Of a DNA stretch of 64,000 bases, positions 45,283 to 54,724 are shown one piece after another. Under the pieces are notes generated by a model. The model was not told where the DNA came from and did not search any database. It worked only from the letters and a program-made list of their open reading frames with translations. Where the stretch lies: the NCBI RefSeq assembly GCF_000473365.1, contig NZ_KI421517.1, positions 1,918,745 through 1,982,744 on the forward strand, read 5' to 3'. The position numbers and the translations under genes were made by a program. Each line of letters starts with the position of its first letter. Position 1 is the first letter of the stretch. This DNA comes from Adhaeribacter aquaticus DSM 16391 (lineage in GTDB: Bacteria; Bacteroidota; Bacteroidia; Cytophagales; Hymenobacteraceae).

Positions 45283-45980
45283 TAAGATGATAATTTTATA
45301 AACTCTGCATCCACTCCCTGCCAGAATTTTAGTGCTCTGTCATTATATACTACCACATACCGTTGGCAAGCTGCTTCTACTAAACTTCGATCTGAAAAAT
45401 TGTCTGTGGCAACGGCAAATGGAGCATCATGATGAGACAGCATTTGCCGTAGCTCCACCAACTTTTGTCCTGTCATCTCACGCCTTAGATTACCAGTAAA
45501 CCTATTATGTGCATCATACTCCAATTCTGAACAGCGACAATCAACCTGAAGCTTGGAAGCAATTGCTGCTACAACCGGATCAATGCTAGCAGAAAGCAAT
45601 ACTATCGTTTTACCGGCTCCTTTTAAACGATCAAGCATCTGGTGCGTCTCTTCTATCATTTTAGTAGCCAGAAACTGTTTTTCAAAAGATTGTCCAAAAA
45701 GATGTAACTCACTTTTAGATAATCCTTTCAGCAGCCCTAAACATAACTTTTTAGGCCAATCTACCTTGGTCATTTTCTGCAAGAAGTAGAGCGCCACAAA
45801 AAATGGTGACTTTTTTTGGGTATAGAGATGGAATAAACGCTCCTTACCTACCCATCCTTTTTCCTTTAGTACAAATTTGATATAATCAAAAGTAGTATTG
45901 GAGTAAAAAAGAGTATCACAGATATCAAACACATACAGCTCAGGCTCCGGAATACTCTTTAAATAAGATGCCTCTCTCAT
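45282..45980 (-). CDS. HAD-family phosphatase (HAD-IB-like)
   Basis: The 232-residue protein has the HAD motifs in order: DxD-like LYVFDICDTLFYSN at residues 12-25, motif II Ser in TIVLLSASIDPVVA, and motif III/IV region FAVATDNFSDRSLVEAA. The first motif is DICDT, the normal DxxDT form. A small helical cap lies between motifs I and II. It overlaps the GT4 gene by four bases (ATGA) and the UbiA-like gene by one base, so the three are translationally coupled. The substrate is probably a phosphorylated sugar or lipid intermediate of the polysaccharide pathway, judged only by context. Confidence 0.8.
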   Translation of the reverse strand: MREASYLKSIPEPELYVFDICDTLFYSNTTFDYIKFVLKEKGWVGKERLFHLYTQKKSPFFVALYFLQKMTKVDWPKKLCLGLLKGLSKSELHLFGQSFEKQFLATKMIEETHQMLDRLKGAGKTIVLLSASIDPVVAAIASKLQVDCRCSELEYDAHNRFTGNLRREMTGQKLVELRQMLSHHDAPFAVATDNFSDRSLVEAACQRYVVVYNDRALKFWQGVDAEFIKLSS

Positions 45981-47212
45981 TTTAGTACTTTTTTGTAGAG
46001 CTGGTAGTACTTCTCAATAGCATTGTCTAGTTGGTAATACTCAGTTGCATTTTGACGGATAGTAGCTGGATCCTTCTTGAGCAGCTCCGGAATATAATCC
46101 ACTATCCTTTGATAACTTTCTTCATCAAACTCATCTATAGCAATTCCAGAATCTGTGAATTCAACAATCTCTTTTACATCACCTACTTTAGAGTTACAGA
46201 TAACAGGTATTCCTAAAGCTAATATTTCACCAAGTTTAGTAGGTGAACTGGCTATTTTAGAATAACTCTGCTTAATAAAAAACAAGTTGATATCAGAAGC
46301 TGCCGCAAATACCGGTACTTCATTGCGCTTAGCAAATTTTATAACAAATTCGTCTTCACCTAACCCATACTTCCGGGCTTGTTCATACACCATTTCAGGA
46401 GGTTCAGGGGTGATAAACAAGAATTTGACGTTAGGGTATTTCTTTTTGATCAAAGCATATGCTTGTAGCATTTCATCAAGCATATACCAGGTTCCAATAG
46501 AACCTAAATAGCTTATAACCAAAGTATCTTTTGAAAACCCGAACAATTTTCGGGCAGCTGCTTTCCGTTCGGCATCTACCAAAGAAAACAATTGAAAGTC
46601 AGCACTGCACGGAATCACTCCAATAGGTGCCTGCTGATAAGATTCCCATTGCTGAATTTCATGTTTCCCCGCTTCTGTAAGGCTCACAATCATGTCAGCA
46701 TTGGCTATATAGCCTCCCTCCTTCTTCTTATAGTACTTATAAGCAAAGTTAAAAAATGGATTCTTGCGGTCCCACATGCCTCCATCTACCCTTTCATCAA
46801 CCCAGAAGCCACGCATGTCAAAAAAGTACTTAACTCCAAAACGCTTCTTCAACTTCTCTCCAATGGCGGCACTAATGTAACTACGGCAATGAGTCATGGC
46901 AAAGTTCTTCTTCCTGTGAAGTTCCACCGCCTTTTGCTCCATCATATAAATATCATAGTATTTGGCAAGAATTGGGGGCTTGGTACTAAATGGAATGGGT
47001 TGCCAATCAATATTATGTTCTTTGCAAATAGCTTCTATGATGGCCCTGTTTTTTTCAAACCGTTCCTTTTTTTCACAAGAAATAAGGGTGAATTTATAGC
47101 CTTTCCCACTTAAGCCAACAATGTATGGCAATACCTGTGACTGACCCAGAGGATCAGTCATACCATCATAGGACAAGTATAGGATATTCTTATTTTCGTA
47201 GTCCACTTTCAA
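45977..47212 (-). CDS. Glycosyltransferase family 4
   Basis: The 411-residue GT-B enzyme begins with ILYLSYDGMTDPLGQSQVLP, the N-terminal donor/acceptor loop seen in many Bacteroidota GT4 enzymes. The C-terminal nucleotide-sugar domain carries VISYLGSIGTWYMLDEML and SSPTKLGEILALGIPVIC, where the family Glu residue sits in KLGEIL. It is cytoplasmic and should add a sugar to the lipid-linked repeat unit. It starts 106 bases after asnB and overlaps the HAD gene. Confidence 0.88.
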   Translation of the reverse strand: MKVDYENKNILYLSYDGMTDPLGQSQVLPYIVGLSGKGYKFTLISCEKKERFEKNRAIIEAICKEHNIDWQPIPFSTKPPILAKYYDIYMMEQKAVELHRKKNFAMTHCRSYISAAIGEKLKKRFGVKYFFDMRGFWVDERVDGGMWDRKNPFFNFAYKYYKKKEGGYIANADMIVSLTEAGKHEIQQWESYQQAPIGVIPCSADFQLFSLVDAERKAAARKLFGFSKDTLVISYLGSIGTWYMLDEMLQAYALIKKKYPNVKFLFITPEPPEMVYEQARKYGLGEDEFVIKFAKRNEVPVFAAASDINLFFIKQSYSKIASSPTKLGEILALGIPVICNSKVGDVKEIVEFTDSGIAIDEFDEESYQRIVDYIPELLKKDPATIRQNATEYYQLDNAIEKYYQLYKKVLK

Positions 47213-47318
47213 TAATTTATTGCAGAATACAATTCCTGCTTAAAACAACTAACTTTTTATGTTTCCTACTTTTAGAGAAAATACTTTATCTCTTTTGTAG
47301 CTAATATTTACTAACCTA

Positions 47319-49166
47319 TCACTTTCTAAAGTCCTCTAGCCACTTGTGTAACATAATCAATAGCCACAACCGATTGTATAGGTAATCTTTACCATCAAAA
47401 AATTCTTTTTTCAGTTTATGAACCAGGCTATACTGCACCACTCCATGATGGCCAATTACCTTTTCGTTAAGATAATCTTCAATAAGATAACGCAAATCTG
47501 TTTTCAGCCAATTTCCTAATGGAATAGCAAAACCCCATTTTGGTCTGTCAAATAATTCACGTGGCACAAAATCATAAAGAACTTCTTTTAAAAGATGTTT
47601 ACTAACACCATTGTGCCTCTTTAGCTCAGGTGCTACGTTCAAGGCAAAGGAAACAATACGATAATCTAGTAAAGGCACACGTGTTTCCAAAGAGTGCTTC
47701 ATACTAGCCCTATCTACTTTTACCAGCAAATCTTCCTGTAGATACTGCTTCATGTCAAAAAAAGCTTGCTTTTCAACTGGGGTAAGATTTCGGGAAGCTA
47801 TTTCCCAATCCTCTTGAATAGTGGGCTCTTCAAAAAATTCAGGAGTGAGTAAAGCAGCAATCTCAGACTCAGAGAACATATATTGTTCCTGAGAGAAGAT
47901 GTGGCTTTTCAATTTGCTGGCACTTGGGTATTGAAATAAATAGGCAGCTCTTTGTGAGCGATTCCCCATTCTGGACAAGATACTTCCAATTGGCTTCCGG
48001 AATGCTTTCACCAATGGGTGTTGCATTCGTTCTGCCCAATTGTACATTCCGTATCCCAAAAAACACTCGTCTCCACCATCACCTGAGAGTGTCATCGTTA
48101 CCTCACGACGCGCCATTTGGGACACCAACAAGGTTGGGATTGCAGAAGAATCTGCATAAGGTTCATCATAAATAGCAGGGATTTGCCCCGCCAGTTCCAT
48201 TGCTTCCTTATGAGTGGCTGTTAACTCATGGTGCTGGGTGCCCAAATGTTGTGCAACTTCGCGGGCAAATTTTGCCTCATTGAATTTTGCTTCTTCAAAA
48301 GCAATAGAAAAAGTCTTTACCGGCTTTGGTGAGTTTGCTTGCGCGGCTGCGGTTACTAAACTTGAATCTATGCCTCCGCTCAGGAACGTTCCAAAAGGAA
48401 CATCACTTATCATCCTGTATTTCACAGAGCTAAGAACCAGAGCTTTCAACTCCTTCTTAGCTTCTGCAAAATCAGTTATCACCTCAGGCTTCACCTGGTC
48501 TTCTAACTGCCAATAGGGTTTTAAACTAAAATTATTTTTCGTAACAAGAGCATATGAACCGGAATCCATCTTTTGGATTTCGTTATAAATACTGTTAGGA
48601 CGGGGAATATAGCCTACGTATAAAAATTGACTAATAGCTTGCTTGTTAAGTGTAAGTTTCCCCTGTAAGAAAGCCATCTTAGTCAAAGACTTCAGTTCAG
48701 AAGCAAAGGCAAAATCATTCCCTTTTTGATAGAAGTAAATGGGTTTGATTCCCATCCGGTCACGGTAAATGTGTAGCTCATGTTCTCTTAAGTCATAAAT
48801 GGCAATGGCAAACATACCATTTAACTCATGCACAAAGTCAGGACCCCATTCGACAAAAGCTTCTAATATAACCTCCGTATCGGAAGTTGTTTTCATAGGT
48901 ACCTCTAACTTCTTTGCTACCTCTTGGAAATTATACACCTCCCCATTATAAACCATTACGTACCTACCATTGGCGGAGTAGAAGGGCTGATTTGCGGCTT
49001 CAGAAAGATCTAGGATACTTAGCCTTCTATGACCCAAGCCACAGATACCATCAAAAAAATATCCTGCGGAATCAGGGCCGCGGTGAGCAATACAATCCGT
49101 CATGGATTGAAGATCTTTTTCCGTTAGTCTTTTATCATATGAAACAAAACCTGAAAAACCACACAT
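47319..49166 (-). CDS. asnB: Asparagine synthase (glutamine-hydrolysing)-like amidotransferase
   Basis: The 615-residue protein has both halves of the AsnB family. The class II glutaminase domain (1-190) begins MCGFSGFVSY with Cys2 as nucleophile and includes HRGPDSAGYF, and YNGEVYNF. The ATP-dependent synthetase domain (about 220-600) has the PP-loop FLSGGIDSSLVTAA and LSGDGGDECFLGYG. A position inside a polysaccharide locus suggests that it amidates a uronic acid or other sugar carboxylate, as WbpS-type proteins do, rather than making free asparagine. That substrate is inferred. A 13-base spaced inverted repeat lies just before its start. Confidence 0.9.
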   Translation of the reverse strand: MCGFSGFVSYDKRLTEKDLQSMTDCIAHRGPDSAGYFFDGICGLGHRRLSILDLSEAANQPFYSANGRYVMVYNGEVYNFQEVAKKLEVPMKTTSDTEVILEAFVEWGPDFVHELNGMFAIAIYDLREHELHIYRDRMGIKPIYFYQKGNDFAFASELKSLTKMAFLQGKLTLNKQAISQFLYVGYIPRPNSIYNEIQKMDSGSYALVTKNNFSLKPYWQLEDQVKPEVITDFAEAKKELKALVLSSVKYRMISDVPFGTFLSGGIDSSLVTAAAQANSPKPVKTFSIAFEEAKFNEAKFAREVAQHLGTQHHELTATHKEAMELAGQIPAIYDEPYADSSAIPTLLVSQMARREVTMTLSGDGGDECFLGYGMYNWAERMQHPLVKAFRKPIGSILSRMGNRSQRAAYLFQYPSASKLKSHIFSQEQYMFSESEIAALLTPEFFEEPTIQEDWEIASRNLTPVEKQAFFDMKQYLQEDLLVKVDRASMKHSLETRVPLLDYRIVSFALNVAPELKRHNGVSKHLLKEVLYDFVPRELFDRPKWGFAIPLGNWLKTDLRYLIEDYLNEKVIGHHGVVQYSLVHKLKKEFFDGKDYLYNRLWLLIMLHKWLEDFRK

Positions 49167-49838
49167 ATATTAGTTTAATAAATAATTCTTCTTGTATGGT
49201 AAGCAATTAGACAGCACTTACCATTTAAACATACACTTGAAAAGTTTTTATAGATATTCCTAAAGAAACTATTCTTCACAATAATATATTATTTTTAATA
49301 CCACCACAAAAGTAATTTAAACAAACATGAACTGCTGTTAATGACATTCATAATCTAGCAAGCCAAAAGGATGCAGTAATCTTAATTTTAGGAAGCCTAG
49401 CTTACTAAAGATAACAGCCAAAATATAGACCAAATTAGAAAGATACCAACGTTATCCTTATTGTTTATTCTTTAAACAGTGGGAAATTCTTTACAACTAT
49501 CACTTCATACAGATACATTACACATCGAGAAAACGGCATAGACAATATCATCATATTGTCTGATAAGTATTTAAGGGGATAGGATTATAATTATCTGAAT
49601 ACTGTGATAATAAAAACGTTCTTACTAATGTAACTCAAGCCATAATCACCAAAACAGACCAATCCATTTAGATTTAACCAGAAGTATAATACTGATTTCA
49701 TAAATTTTAGTTGCTTTGTTATTTATATAAGCTTCAAGTTTAAACTTGAAAAACGATAATTCAATTAATCGATTTAATTGTTGATTGAAAGAATATTTTC
49801 ATCAAAAAGCTTGATTAACTGGAAAATCTTAAAATTTT
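49167..49838. promoter_or_regulatory. Long AT-rich region upstream of asnB
   Basis: The 672-bp gap between asnB and the Wzx gene has no coding frame. On the minus strand TACTTTTG at 49307-49314 matches the bacteroidete -7 consensus TAnnTTTG, but no TTG lies at the proper distance upstream, so it is only a weak promoter candidate. An inverted repeat at 49196-49224 lies between it and the asnB start. Confidence 0.4.
49196..49224. promoter_or_regulatory. Inverted repeat in the asnB leader
   Basis: ATGGTAAG (49196-49203) and CTTACCAT (49217-49224) are perfect eight-base inverted arms with a 13-base spacer, 30 bases upstream of the asnB start codon. It could be an operator or a leader hairpin. 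Confidence 0.45.
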
Positions 49839-51266
49839 TTAATTTCGTACTAGTTTTAATGATTTACGATTTATATATATAACTAAGCTAAATATAAGAA
49901 TTGCTTCTAAAAAATTTAATATAAAGCGTTCAGAAGGATGTATAATTTTGTAAAGAAATACATAATTTAATATTATCAATCCTATACTAATTATAATCAT
50001 CCAGGATCCACTAAATATTGGGAAAGAGTTATATTTTAATTTCTTATCTATAATAAAAACAATTGAATTTTGAATTAATTTAGATAAGACAAAAGCAATA
50101 ATAATACCCCAAATATTAAAGTAGGGTACTAATATATAACTAAAACAAATACTTGCCGCTAAAGCAGCAATATTAGCTATTGGAAGAAACTTGGTTTTCT
50201 TTTCAAATGAAATTGAAAAAGTATAAATATTATAATAGGCTCTTCCTAAAGTTCCAATGCATAACCCCGGAACATAATAAGCTGCAAGCGAAAAATCACC
50301 CTTGGTTACAAATTTTATTGTTGGTTCAATTACCATTATCAAACCCCACAAAGCTAAAATATTTATTACTATTAACATTTTAAAATAGGGTTTCAAAGCA
50401 TCTTTACTTTCTCCTTTTGAAAGCGATTCATACATTACAGGAGTAACAGAATTCCAGTAAGATTGTAAAAGTATACCAATGGGACTAATAACGACCGAGG
50501 CAAAGGTGTAAATACCTAAGGTTTTTAAATCAAATAATTGATTTAATATGATTTTATCAACTGAATCACTTAGCTGAGTAATCAACAAAACTAAAAAAAA
50601 TGGAAAGCCATAAGAAAAAATCTGCTTTATTATGGTCTTGTCAAAAGAAAAACCCACCTTCCAAAATATGACCATCTGAATTGCTAGAGATCCTATAATC
50701 GTCCCCAAGGCTTTACCCGCTACACTTCCCAGAGCCCCAAGTTCTAAATACACAATTCCGACAAGTCCCCCAATTATATTAAAAATAAAAGGTACCAGTA
50801 CAATAAACATTACGTTTTTCAGCTCTCCTCTAATTCTATAGTACTGAAATAATACCTGATTAAGGGAAAGGAATATCACATTACTAAAAATATACCAACC
50901 ATATTGGTTAAAGTGGAGCCTGTTATTAAACAACCAACCAAAAATGGGTTCAGCTGCAAAAAATAAAAAGATAAAGCATATAAGGGAAACCAAAACGATG
51001 GATGATAAGGTAACACTTAGTAATTTATTTGCCCCTCCATCTACTTTAATATAGTCATAATAGTAGATCATAAAAGAATGGTTCAGACCAAATAAAATAA
51101 AAATGTATAGAAAGCTTTCCACCATGGTAGCCAAAGATACTATCCCATAATCAGCCGGGCTTAAGAAGCGAGTATATATTGGTAATAATATAAATGAGGA
51201 AATTAAGGGAATAAAACCTAAAATAGTATAAACCCCCGTTGCCTTTAAAGTTTTTATGTCGAACAT
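49839..51266 (-). CDS. Polysaccharide flippase, Wzx/MATE-like
   Basis: The 475-residue protein has about 12-14 membrane helices and belongs to the MVF/Wzx group that moves undecaprenyl-linked repeat units across the inner membrane. The start has the typical ATGVYTILGFIPLISSFILL helix and IYTRFLSPADYGIVSLA, the well-conserved first loop of these flippases. QLSDSVDKIILNQLFDLKTLG is the mid-protein equivalent, split between helices 7 and 8. Its presence suggests a Wzy-dependent route, although an ABC-type flippase also lies in the locus. A gap with a strong hairpin separates it from the upstream GT4 gene. Confidence 0.88.
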   Translation of the reverse strand: MFDIKTLKATGVYTILGFIPLISSFILLPIYTRFLSPADYGIVSLATMVESFLYIFILFGLNHSFMIYYYDYIKVDGGANKLLSVTLSSIVLVSLICFIFLFFAAEPIFGWLFNNRLHFNQYGWYIFSNVIFLSLNQVLFQYYRIRGELKNVMFIVLVPFIFNIIGGLVGIVYLELGALGSVAGKALGTIIGSLAIQMVIFWKVGFSFDKTIIKQIFSYGFPFFLVLLITQLSDSVDKIILNQLFDLKTLGIYTFASVVISPIGILLQSYWNSVTPVMYESLSKGESKDALKPYFKMLIVINILALWGLIMVIEPTIKFVTKGDFSLAAYYVPGLCIGTLGRAYYNIYTFSISFEKKTKFLPIANIAALAASICFSYILVPYFNIWGIIIAFVLSKLIQNSIVFIIDKKLKYNSFPIFSGSWMIIISIGLIILNYVFLYKIIHPSERFILNFLEAILIFSLVIYINRKSLKLVRN

Positions 51267-51460
51267 TAAATTCCCATATTAAACCAATTACACTAAAAAT
51301 AATAAACTATCTTTAGGTACACTACTTAGCTAATAACAGCAAAGTATTAATTTAACTACTAGCAGAAACATGCAGGAAAAAATTTCTTGAAATGTATATA
51401 AAAATTATATTATACACTTCACATTTCATGCACCCTTCCCATTAACTGCATTTTATTTAT

Positions 51461-51501
51461 TTTAGAGCTTTATAAAATAATATATTTTATAAAGCCCTAA
51501 A
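51461..51501. terminator. Strong AT-rich hairpin inside the polysaccharide locus
   Basis: TTTAGAGCTTTATAAAATA (51461-51479) and TATTTTATAAAGCCCTAAA (51483-51501) pair over 19 bases with one G-U pair and a three-base loop. It lies 62 bases after the stop of the GT4 gene and about 195 bases before the Wzx start on the minus strand. It probably ends one transcript before the next begins. Confidence 0.7.
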
Positions 51502-51562
51502 TGTTCCACAGAAAAAAAATATTGTCTACTCATACTTCTAAAGTAACTTAACCCAGGGAGGT

Positions 51563-52627
51563 TTAAGATTTATAATAAATCTTAAAAAGCTGATTTAAAT
51601 AAGATTCTGCGGAATAAGTTTTAGCTCTTGTTAATGCATTTTCGGAAAGACGATTTAAAATTAATTTTCCTTCCTGAATGTTAACCAGATTATTTATAAG
51701 GTCATCTAAATCATCATATTTATAATATAAGGCACTATCACCTGCAGTTTCCCGGAGCATTGGTAGATCATTTAATAAAGCAGGCAATCCTGTTTGCATA
51801 GCTTCTAATAAAGAAATGGGCATACCTTCGTGGTGGGAGGTCATCAAAAACAAATCATATTGAGCTAATAATTCAGATGACATAGCTTGCCCCCCTTTTA
51901 ACACTACTTTAGATCCTGTTTGATTTATTAAGTTTTCAAGTTCTATCCGTAAAATGCCCTCCCCATAAATATCTATGGAGATTGGTTTATCAACTAAACT
52001 ATGTAAGGCCTGAATTGCAATTTTATGATTTTTTACAGGATTTAAGTTTCCAACCATTATTACTTTAAGACAACTTTCCTGTTTAAATTTGTACTTAGGA
52101 CAAAAAGCAGGAGAAGCAAAATTCACTAATGTTTTATAATTATTATTTATTCCTACTGCTTTTCTAATGTTATTTTGTACTGCATCTGAAACAAAAATTG
52201 AAAAGTACTTAGGTTTATAAGTAAGTTTATCAAATATTAATTCCTTTTTGGCATAATCAACTAAACTCGGATCATAAAATACACTGTGGTATGTTGAAAC
52301 TAACCTTGTTTTTTTGGGTAGAGCAATTCTACTAATTAACGTAGAATGTAATAAATGACTATGCACAACATCTACCTGAAGGTTCTTAAGCAACCTTCTG
52401 AGTTTAAAATAAACTGTTATAATATTATACTTATTTAATCCTAAGTTATAGTATTTTACAAAAGGCGCTACTTTGGGTAGTAAAGTTCCTCCTCTATATA
52501 AGGTTACCAAATATTGCTCGCAATTAGGATATTTTTTTTTAATAGTCTCTATAGTATTTACCAATAGCGTTTCGGCACCTCCTCTTTCAACTGAATCTAT
52601 TATATGTAATAGGCGGTATTTAATCAT
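51563..52627 (-). CDS. Glycosyltransferase family 4
   Basis: The 354-residue GT-B enzyme starts LLHIIDSVERGGAETLLVNT, the glycine-rich N-terminal loop typical of GT4. The nucleotide-sugar domain contains KVIMVGNLNPVKNHKIAIQAL and the Glu-containing SHHEGMPISLLEAMQTGLPA. It overlaps the upstream GT4 gene by eight bases, showing tight coupling. The bond it makes cannot be predicted. It is the last gene before the hairpin at 51461-51501. Confidence 0.9.
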   Translation of the reverse strand: MIKYRLLHIIDSVERGGAETLLVNTIETIKKKYPNCEQYLVTLYRGGTLLPKVAPFVKYYNLGLNKYNIITVYFKLRRLLKNLQVDVVHSHLLHSTLISRIALPKKTRLVSTYHSVFYDPSLVDYAKKELIFDKLTYKPKYFSIFVSDAVQNNIRKAVGINNNYKTLVNFASPAFCPKYKFKQESCLKVIMVGNLNPVKNHKIAIQALHSLVDKPISIDIYGEGILRIELENLINQTGSKVVLKGGQAMSSELLAQYDLFLMTSHHEGMPISLLEAMQTGLPALLNDLPMLRETAGDSALYYKYDDLDDLINNLVNIQEGKLILNRLSENALTRAKTYSAESYLNQLFKIYYKS

Positions 52628-53771
52628 CTTTTTTACTGAAAGCCTTGCTCAACTTATTAATCATTATATCTTTAGAAAATCTTGCTTGAATATCTCTTTG
52701 TGCATTAGTGGTTAATAGCGGAATAAGCTCTGGATATTGTATTAACTTTTTAACTCCCTGATAAATACCCCCTGCATCCTTGTAGTTAACAACAATAGCA
52801 TTTTCCCCATCTTTTATATATTCATTTGCAACTCCTGATAACGTACAAACCATAGGTACAGAAGCAGCCATAGCTTCTATGTAAACCTGACCATAAGCTT
52901 CTATTTCATGGTCAATAGGCACATGAACAAAAACAGTAAACGTTTTTAACAAGGCAAAAACATCATTTTCATATTTTATTTCACAGTAAGATTTATCCGG
53001 CAATTCTGACAACAAATCTTTGATAACATTATACCGAACACCTCCAGCATTTGCTAAAACTAAAAAAGCATTTGGGAAATCCCGGAGTAAGTTTTTAAAT
53101 CCTTCTACAATATATTCGACTCCTTTCCATTCGTCAAAACGAGAGATGGCTCCAATTACAGGAACACCATCAGGAATCCCATACTTTCTCCTTATACTTT
53201 CAATTCGGGAAAGACTAATATTCTGAAATTTAGTAAAATCAAAACCGTGATGAATCTTGATTATTTTGGTAGCAGGAACATGTTCTATATATTGCAGCAC
53301 AGACTCTACAACATCAGAAATAGCTATTATATGAGTAGATATTTTATTGAAAAGTTTATTTACATTAACCTTATGAGATTCGAACCGGTAATGCTGTGTA
53401 GTAGTATGTCGAGTATATATCCGTTTACGAACCCCAGCCATTTTACCTGCTAATAAGCCTACCAGGTTTGCATCAACGTAATGGGTGTTTATCACATCAG
53501 CTTTAAACTTTCTAAGTTCCCGGTAAACTTTAAGAATAACTTTTAGAGTTTCTGCCTTACTTCGACCTTCATACTGTACTTTTTTATACTGCACTCCTTC
53601 TAATTTACTCATGTAATCTTCAAACGCAGAAGGTTGTCCATTATCAATATTAAGGACTAATACTTGAAAACCCAGCTCCCGAAGCCCTGTAGCAATCCAT
53701 TCAAAGGCAATGGTTCTACCTTTTAAACAACTTGTAATTACGGCTACCCGAGATGTTGTAATATTATTCAT
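52620..53771 (-). CDS. Glycosyltransferase family 4
   Basis: The 383-residue GT-B enzyme has VINTHYVDANLVGLLAGKMAG in its N-terminal domain and IGAISRFDEWKGVEYIVEGF plus AYGQVYIEAMAASVPMVC in the C-terminal domain. The latter supplies the donor-binding Glu. It overlaps both neighbours by eight bases. Together with the following GT4 and the preceding GT2 it forms a coupled run of sugar transferases that builds the repeat unit. Confidence 0.88.
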   Translation of the reverse strand: MNNITTSRVAVITSCLKGRTIAFEWIATGLRELGFQVLVLNIDNGQPSAFEDYMSKLEGVQYKKVQYEGRSKAETLKVILKVYRELRKFKADVINTHYVDANLVGLLAGKMAGVRKRIYTRHTTTQHYRFESHKVNVNKLFNKISTHIIAISDVVESVLQYIEHVPATKIIKIHHGFDFTKFQNISLSRIESIRRKYGIPDGVPVIGAISRFDEWKGVEYIVEGFKNLLRDFPNAFLVLANAGGVRYNVIKDLLSELPDKSYCEIKYENDVFALLKTFTVFVHVPIDHEIEAYGQVYIEAMAASVPMVCTLSGVANEYIKDGENAIVVNYKDAGGIYQGVKKLIQYPELIPLLTTNAQRDIQARFSKDIMINKLSKAFSKKDD

Positions 53772-54705
53772 GTAAATGAGGTTTTAAAATATCCCGAAAT
53801 CCCCGATATAAATTGATTATATATAAAGTATCAACAATTCTAAAATAAAGTAAATCAAAATACTTTGTATTTGGGATCATTTTTAATATACCTAGTAAAA
53901 GGTTTTCTAATTCTTCTAGTAGAGGCAGTATAAAACTTTTGAAAGGAGAATATGGCCAATCAATATTATTACCAATACTAACTTGCCATTGAAGAGAAGT
54001 TTTTTTGCCAATATATTGCCTATATAACCAACTTTTAATTTCTGTTTTATCCTCTTCGTTATGATAGACGGTACAGAAAGGATTGATGAAGACTCTTGCA
54101 TTAAATTGTTTTAATTTATTTAATAAATCTTCATCTTCGCCAGCAAAGATACAACTCTGATCATACCCTCCTGTTTGCTTAAATAACTGTTTTTTGATTG
54201 CCAAAAACCCACTCCCTAATCCTCCAGGGTTCTCAAACAATTCTGTTTCTTTCCAATGAGCACTCCATGTATCTTTAGTTGCTGTAACGCCTTTAGCAAT
54301 TAAATACCTACCAAATTGTGTTTTCTTTATCTTGTTATATAGCTCAGGTGGATACTGGTTTGGAAAATTAAAACAATCATTTGGAAACGTTCCCAATGAT
54401 TTTAATACCTCCTTTAAACATGATGCATTTATAATAAAATCATCATCCATGAAAAGTAAATTGGGAGCAGAGGCCAGTTTTTCTCCAAAGTTACGGGCTG
54501 AAGCAGGCCCTTGTAATGGGTTATTAACCAATATAGTTTTTACAAACTTTTCTGAAAAAACCGGTGTATTTATTTTAGAATCATTAACAACAATTATTTC
54601 AGCATCTAAATCCTCAATAGCCTTATTGGCTGCTAAAAGAGTCTTGTGTAAAATTTTTTCCCGGTTATAAGTAGGTATTATGATAGATAATATAGGCATA
54701 AACAA
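53764..54705 (-). CDS. Glycosyltransferase family 2 (GT-A)
   Basis: The 313-residue enzyme begins LSIIIPTYNREKILHKTLLA, the GT2 N-terminus. VVNDSKINTPVF takes the position of the nucleotide-binding Asp, and LLFMDDDFIIN supplies the metal-binding DxD. GLGSGFLAIKK and IFAGEDEDLL follow with the catalytic acidic residues (ED). It overlaps the GT4 gene by eight bases and starts 19 bases after the GT-A-like gene. Confidence 0.88.
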   Translation of the reverse strand: MFMPILSIIIPTYNREKILHKTLLAANKAIEDLDAEIIVVNDSKINTPVFSEKFVKTILVNNPLQGPASARNFGEKLASAPNLLFMDDDFIINASCLKEVLKSLGTFPNDCFNFPNQYPPELYNKIKKTQFGRYLIAKGVTATKDTWSAHWKETELFENPGGLGSGFLAIKKQLFKQTGGYDQSCIFAGEDEDLLNKLKQFNARVFINPFCTVYHNEEDKTEIKSWLYRQYIGKKTSLQWQVSIGNNIDWPYSPFKSFILPLLEELENLLLGILKMIPNTKYFDLLYFRIVDTLYIINLYRGFRDILKPHLHE

Positions 54706-54724
54706 TTTTATAAACGCAAGTGGT

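Noticed and set aside
46592-47113. A 173-codon plus-strand frame opposite the GT4 gene
   Set aside because: It is antisense to a gene with clear GT4 motifs and has no recognisable features of its own.
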